The position numbers were made by a program, and so were the translations under genes. Source: Streptomyces ferrugineus (lineage in GTDB: Bacteria > Actinomycetota > Actinomycetes > Streptomycetales > Streptomycetaceae). From it: a DNA stretch of 64,000 nucleotides. Below are positions 60,605 through 64,000 of the stretch, in pieces; position 1 is the stretch's first letter, and each line of letters starts with the position of its first letter. The DNA is taken from contig NZ_CP063373.1 in assembly GCF_015160855.1 (NCBI RefSeq), positions 2,976,001 to 3,040,000 on the forward strand, given 5' to 3'. The notes below the pieces were generated by a model that did not search any database, was not told where the DNA came from, and saw only the letters and a list, made by a program, of their open reading frames with translations.

Positions 60605-61539
60605 GCGGCACGCTCCTCGGTGAGTCGCAGGAAGACGTCGTCGAGCGTCGGTGGTTCGATGCGCGCGTCGAGCAACGGCACGCCCGCCGCGTCCAGTTCG
60701 CGCACCAGGCGGGGGAGGGTGAGCGTGGCGTCCCGGGTGACCGCGCCGACCGCGCGCCGCTCGTGGTCGAACGACGGCTCGCCACCGGTGAGTTGATCCA
60801 GTACGGCCGCCGCCTTCGCCATGACGTCCGCGTCGGTGACGACGACCTCGACGTGCGCGCCGATCACCGCCTTGAACTGGTTGGGCGAACCCGTGTGCGC
60901 GACCTGGCCCCGGTCCACCAGGGCGATGGTGTCGGCGAGTTGGTCGGCCTCCTCCAGATACTGCGTGGTCAGCAGCACGGTGGTGCCGTCGGCGGTCAAC
61001 TCCCGCACGGACTCCCAGATCCGGTTGCGGCTGGCCGGGTCGAGACCGGTCGTGGGCTCGTCCAGGAACAGCACCTCGGGGCGGCGCACGAGGCTCGCCG
61101 CGAGGTCGAGGCGGCGCCGCATCCCGCCCGAGTACGTGGACGCCGGCCGGTCGGCCGCCTCGGTCAGCCCGAAGCGGTCCAGGAGCTCACCGGCCCGCTC
61201 GGCCGGTCCGCGCACCCGGTGCAGCCGGGCGAACAGCCGGAGGTTCTCGCGGCCGGTCAGGTCCCCGTCGACCGACGCGTACTGCCCGGTGACGCCGATG
61301 CCGCGCCGGACGGCCGCCGGGTCCCGCAGCAGGTCGTGCCCCGCGACGAGGGCCGAGCCGGCGTCCGGGCGCAGCAGCGTGGTGAGGAGCCGTACGGCCG
61401 TCGTCTTGCCCGCGCCGTTCGGCCCGAGGAGGCCGCAGACGGTGCCCTGCGCGACGGCCAGATCGAGTCCGCGCAGGGCGTGGACCTCGCCGAATCGCTT
61501 CTCCAGGCCTTCACTAAGTACAGCGTACGTAGAAGTCAT
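60601..61539 (-). CDS. ABC exporter ATPase (DrrA-like)
   Basis: A 312-aa ABC ATPase of the daunorubicin-resistance (DrrA) family. Order: Walker A GLLGPNGAGKTTAVRLL, signature TYSGGMRRRLDLAASLV, Walker B VLFLDEPTTGLDPASR, and switch LTTQYLEEADQLAD. The C-terminal 90 residues are the DrrA-specific domain (VVVTDADVMAKAAAVLDQLTGGEPSFDHERRAVGAVTRDATLTLPRLVRELDAAGVPLLDARIEPPTLDDVFLRLT). ATG 61539 is the start; codons 3-8 also form a TetR operator copy. The pair with the permease should export a substrate that the TetR protein senses. Confidence 0.93.
   Translation of the reverse strand: MTSTYAVLSEGLEKRFGEVHALRGLDLAVAQGTVCGLLGPNGAGKTTAVRLLTTLLRPDAGSALVAGHDLLRDPAAVRRGIGVTGQYASVDGDLTGRENLRLFARLHRVRGPAERAGELLDRFGLTEAADRPASTYSGGMRRRLDLAASLVRRPEVLFLDEPTTGLDPASRNRIWESVRELTADGTTVLLTTQYLEEADQLADTIALVDRGQVAHTGSPNQFKAVIGAHVEVVVTDADVMAKAAAVLDQLTGGEPSFDHERRAVGAVTRDATLTLPRLVRELDAAGVPLLDARIEPPTLDDVFLRLTEERAA
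61515..61531. promoter_or_regulatory. TetR operator copy 1, inside the drrA-like coding start
   Basis: TAAGTACAGCGTACGTA differs at one base of 17 from the reverse complement of operator 2. It occupies codons 3-8 of the ATPase gene. Confidence 0.65.
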
Positions 61540-61557
61540 GGGTCGACCATAGCGCAC

Positions 61558-61574
61558 TACGTACGCTGTACGTA
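61558..61574. promoter_or_regulatory. TetR operator copy 2, perfect palindrome
   Basis: TACGTAC-GCT-GTACGTA, a perfect 7-bp inverted repeat with 3-nt spacer in the divergent promoter region, 43 bp centre to centre from copy 1 and 28 bp before the tetR start. Confidence 0.75.
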
Positions 61575-61602
61575 ACTAGGATGGTGGCCGAGGTGATGAT
61601 CG

Positions 61603-62319
61603 ATGGCGGGCCGAGCTGCCGTACCCGAAGTGATCTGGGCGCGTCCCGAGCGGACCGGGCGCGGTCCCAGGCCCGCGTTCACGCGTGCGGACATCGCGGC
61701 CGCGGCCGTGCGGATCGCCGACGCGGGCGGGCTGGACGCCGTGTCGATGCGGCATGTCGCGGCCGAGCTGGGCTGCGGGACGATGTCGCTGTACAACTAC
61801 CTTCCGCGCAAGGAGGACCTGTACGAGCTGATGATCGACGCGGTGGGCGCCGAGCACGAGATCCGGGAGCCCACGGGCGACTGGCGCGCCGACATGATCC
61901 GCAACGCTCAGGAGACCCGCGCGATCATGCACCGCCACACCTGGGTGCCGCGGGTGATGTCGGGGGTGTACGGCTTCAGCCCCAACACCCTGCGCTATCT
62001 GGAGCACTGCCTGGCCTGTCTCGAACCGCTCGACGCTTCGAACGGCGTGAAGATGGAGCTGGTGGCCCTGCTCAACGGCGTCGTGACGACGTACACCGCG
62101 AACGAGATCGCCACCGCCGAGCGCACCCGCTCCGTCCCCTGGTCCGAGGAGGAGGAGAACGCGGTCCGCATGGCCTACCTGGGCAGCCAGGTCGCCACCG
62201 GCAGGTATCCGCGACTGGCGGCGGCCTTCATGGAGGGCAGTGAGCCGGTCGATCTGGAGGCGGTGTTCCGGCGGGCGCTGGAACGGGTGCTGGACGCCTT
62301 CGACCCGAGCCCGCGTTAG
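61603..62319 (+). CDS. TetR-family repressor
   Basis: A 238-aa regulator. After a basic N-terminal extension (PERTGRGPRPAFTRADIAAAAVRIADAG) the helix-turn-helix is LDAVSMRHVAAELGCGTMSLYNYLPRKEDLYELMIDAV. The ligand-binding part (about 85-238) has the TetR_C class seen beside DrrAB-type exporters (RDMIRNAQETRAIMHRHTWVPRVMSGVYGFSPNTLRYLEHCLACLE... ). It is divergent from the exporter with two 17-bp operators around the shared promoter. AGGTGAT precedes ATG 61603. The last four bases overlap the convergent gene. The inducing compound is unknown. Confidence 0.92.
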   Translation: MAGRAAVPEVIWARPERTGRGPRPAFTRADIAAAAVRIADAGGLDAVSMRHVAAELGCGTMSLYNYLPRKEDLYELMIDAVGAEHEIREPTGDWRADMIRNAQETRAIMHRHTWVPRVMSGVYGFSPNTLRYLEHCLACLEPLDASNGVKMELVALLNGVVTTYTANEIATAERTRSVPWSEEEENAVRMAYLGSQVATGRYPRLAAAFMEGSEPVDLEAVFRRALERVLDAFDPSPR

Positions 62320-63458
62320 ATCAACGCGAGCTGTCCCTCCGGGCCCTCCTCGTGCCCGTCCAGCACCGACGCCGGTCCGCGGGCCGGCTCCGGGACCGGC
62401 AGGACTCCGGCCTCGCGGAGGTCGGTCGCGGTGACGGAGGACGTCAACTCCGGGTCGAGCGGCTGGAGTTCCGCCAGCAGGGCCAGGACCGTGATCAGCT
62501 CCAGCAGTTCCGATGTCCAGGCCTGTGGCCAGGTCGCCGGGCGGATCGCCGCCAGGGTGCCCGGCTCGGGCTCCATGACGCGGGCCGTGAACCACTGCTC
62601 CAGGACCTTCACGCCGGCCACCTCGAAGTCCCAGGCCGCCGGCGGTACCGGTGAGATACGTCCCTCGCCCAGCAGCAGCGCCTCCTCCTCGCGGTCGTAC
62701 TCGAGGGTCAGCGGGCGGGAGGGGAGCGGCGCGCGGACGTACGGGCGGCGCCCGCCGGGCAGCTTCGGGCGGTCACCGTCGCGGCGCATCAGCCACAGGA
62801 CGCGCCGGCCCGACTCCACGCCGCGGGCCCACAGCTCGGGGTCGCCGGTGAGGGGCACGGTGAGGTCGGGGCGCACGGCCGCCAGCGTCCAGGCGAGGAC
62901 GTCCACCGGCTCGACCGGTCCGCCGAGCCGGTCCCTCAGGTGCTCCAGGAGGCCCGGCGCCAGATTGGGTTCCGTGCCGCCCGGGCGGCGGTACAGCGGG
63001 CGGACGCGGCCCGGGCGGAGCAGCGGGAGGAGCGAGGTCGCCAGCAGGCCGGACTCCGGGGTCTCCAGGACGAAGATCTGCCGCTCGTCCGCCACCCGCC
63101 ACAGCTCGGGGCGGGCCGCGTCGATCAGACGGTGGTCGGGGATCAGCCACTGTTCATCGAAGGGCGCGTGCAGGACGCGCACCGGATCCGGGCAGGGGCC
63201 CGAGGCGCGGACCAGCTTCTGAGTGCCGGTGGAATGGCCGGGCAGCTGTCCGACCGCCGAGTGCAGCGTGCGGGAGCGCGTCGGCTCCAGCAGGGCCTCC
63301 CGGTCCGGGCCCTCGGCCTTCACGAAGGCGTCCCAGCGGGCCTTCAGGGACGCCGCGTCGGGTCCCGTCGGCCACCCCCGGCCGAGCCGCGGCGGTGCGA
63401 CGGACCACGGCATGAGGTCCGCCAGCGGCGGAGCGTCGTCGTGCGTCACGCTGGGCAT
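62316..63458 (-). CDS. Conserved protein related to type ISP restriction-modification enzyme C-terminus
   Basis: A 380-aa protein from ATG 63458 (GTG 63479 would add seven residues). It is conserved in Streptomyces as I recall and usually annotated as a type ISP restriction/modification or DNA methyltransferase protein. Conserved blocks are APFDEQWLIPDHRLIDAARPELWRVADERQIFVLE, IRPLYRRPGGTEPNLAPGL (here VRPLYRRPGGTEPNLAPGL), SRPLTLEYDREEEALLLGEGRISPVPPAAWDFEVAGVKVLEQWF and IRPATWPQAWTSELLELITVLALL. These correspond to the target-recognition/C-terminal region. No SAM-binding FxGxG, NPPY or helicase motif is present, so by itself it is unlikely to methylate or cut DNA. Function unknown. Confidence 0.75.
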   Translation of the reverse strand: MPSVTHDDAPPLADLMPWSVAPPRLGRGWPTGPDAASLKARWDAFVKAEGPDREALLEPTRSRTLHSAVGQLPGHSTGTQKLVRASGPCPDPVRVLHAPFDEQWLIPDHRLIDAARPELWRVADERQIFVLETPESGLLATSLLPLLRPGRVRPLYRRPGGTEPNLAPGLLEHLRDRLGGPVEPVDVLAWTLAAVRPDLTVPLTGDPELWARGVESGRRVLWLMRRDGDRPKLPGGRRPYVRAPLPSRPLTLEYDREEEALLLGEGRISPVPPAAWDFEVAGVKVLEQWFTARVMEPEPGTLAAIRPATWPQAWTSELLELITVLALLAELQPLDPELTSSVTATDLREAGVLPVPEPARGPASVLDGHEEGPEGQLALI

Positions 63459-63484
63459 CGTAAAGCCTGGCTCCGACACGGGGG

Positions 63485-64000
63485 TCAGGTGGCGTCCAAC
63501 GTCACCGTGAAGGAGAAGCGGTCGCCGCGGTAGTGGATGACCGCCGCGTCCAGCACCCGGCCGTCGGTGTCGTACGTGACGCCCGTGTAGTGCAGGATCG
63601 GGCTCAGCAACGGGACTTGGAGCAGCTTCGCCGTCTCCGGATCGGCCAGCCTCGCCTCCACCGTGTCCGTGATGCGGCTGATGTCCGCCCCGAGGGCGTC
63701 CCGCAGGACCTTCGTCATCGGCCAGCGGACCAGGTCGCCCAGATCGATGCGCGCGGCCAGTTCGGGGCGGACGTAGTTGCGGGCGTGGTTGGTGGGCTCG
63801 CCCGTCTTCTCGTCGCTGCGCAGACGGTGAAACGTCGCCACCTCGTCGAGGTCGGGGAAGTGCTCGGCGAGTTCGGGCGGTACCGGTGCCCGGCCGTGGT
63901 CCAGCAGCTCGGTCGCCATCCCGGACTGCTGGGCCACGATCGCGTCCACCGAGCCGAGCAGCCGCACGGGGGCGGCCCGGCGGGCGTCCGGCTCGATGAA
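63485..64000 (-). CDS. GntR-family regulator, UTRA ligand-binding domain (5' end outside window)
   Basis: The C-terminal 171 residues of a HutC-type GntR regulator; the gene enters from beyond base 64000. The UTRA domain is recognisable: VATFHRLRSDEKTGEPTNHARNYVRPELAARI, then ISRITDTVEARLADPETAKLLQVPLLSPILHYTGVTYDTDGRVLDAAVIHYRGDRFSFTVTL, the last block being the family signature. UTRA domains bind small metabolites such as sugars or amino acids. It ends 26 bp before the next gene on the same strand, so co-transcription is possible. The DNA-binding domain cannot be seen. Confidence 0.88.
   Translation of the reverse strand, partial: FIEPDARRAAPVRLLGSVDAIVAQQSGMATELLDHGRAPVPPELAEHFPDLDEVATFHRLRSDEKTGEPTNHARNYVRPELAARIDLGDLVRWPMTKVLRDALGADISRITDTVEARLADPETAKLLQVPLLSPILHYTGVTYDTDGRVLDAAVIHYRGDRFSFTVTLDAT

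Noticed and set aside
62316..63458. Active DNA methyltransferase or restriction enzyme
   Set aside because: No SAM-binding, catalytic NPPY-type or nuclease/helicase motifs are present; only the C-terminal-type region of that annotation family is seen.

Overview
The window is a high-GC actinobacterial chromosome segment, almost certainly Streptomyces. The evidence is GC-rich codon third positions, GTG/TTG starts, lipoprotein and Sec signal peptides of actinomycete style, streptogrisin proteases, an SflA-type SepF paralogue, sigK-rskA, dnaE2, and several short dispersed repeats whose sequence I recall from many Streptomyces intergenic regions. From memory, the gene order resembles the S. coelicolor SCO1717-SCO1759 neighbourhood; I could not check this. 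I saw no rRNA, tRNA, CRISPR array, transposase or prophage.

Layout. 1-5.1 kb: end of a PlsC-like acyltransferase, der, two unknown genes, and two secreted resuscitation-promoting-factor-type muralytic proteins, the first with a LysM and a long structured leader. 5.0-10.9 kb: a branched-chain-amino-acid-type ABC importer in which LivH, LivM and LivG are one polypeptide, with LivF beside it and a divergent lipoprotein plus substrate-binding protein. 10.9-21.2 kb: a hypothetical gene extended by a repeat, a WYL regulator overlapping an orphan ctaD, a small I78-like inhibitor, a PAP2 phosphatase, a DHA2 exporter, a glutaryl-CoA-dehydrogenase-like enzyme, sflA, and a cysteine-rich DUF5685-like protein. 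21.4-24.8 kb: two streptogrisin precursors flanking a stomatin-like protein. 25.0-31.6 kb: a membrane protein, a LexA-boxed dnaE2 with a translationally coupled catalytically dead Y-family protein, and a cupin/MarR pair sharing double operators. 31.7-38.7 kb: lipase, sortase-type LPMO, a GNAT remnant, a 45-codon gene, a methyltransferase, DUF402, GNAT, GntR, DUF72 and AAA genes.

38.8-48.6 kb is a surface-polysaccharide locus: a glycoside hydrolase facing a tightly overlapped run of a giant flippase/membrane-glycosyltransferase fusion, a NodB deacetylase, two GT2 enzymes, a CelD-type acyltransferase and a small membrane protein. It looks able to build, export and trim a glycan, but the product cannot be named.

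48.8-59.6 kb holds a secreted subtilase, an SGNH lipase, a Ser/Thr kinase, and an operon DUF4331-TPR-NicO divergent from sigK-rskA. Both divergent promoters carry SigK-type -35/-10 elements, so the operon is probably the SigK target. The TPR gene carries an in-frame dispersed-repeat insertion flanked by 23-bp direct repeats. 59.8-64.0 kb: a DrrAB-type exporter with a divergent TetR gene and two near-identical 17-bp operators (one inside the exporter's codons), a conserved protein related to type ISP restriction-modification enzymes, and the end of a GntR/UTRA regulator.
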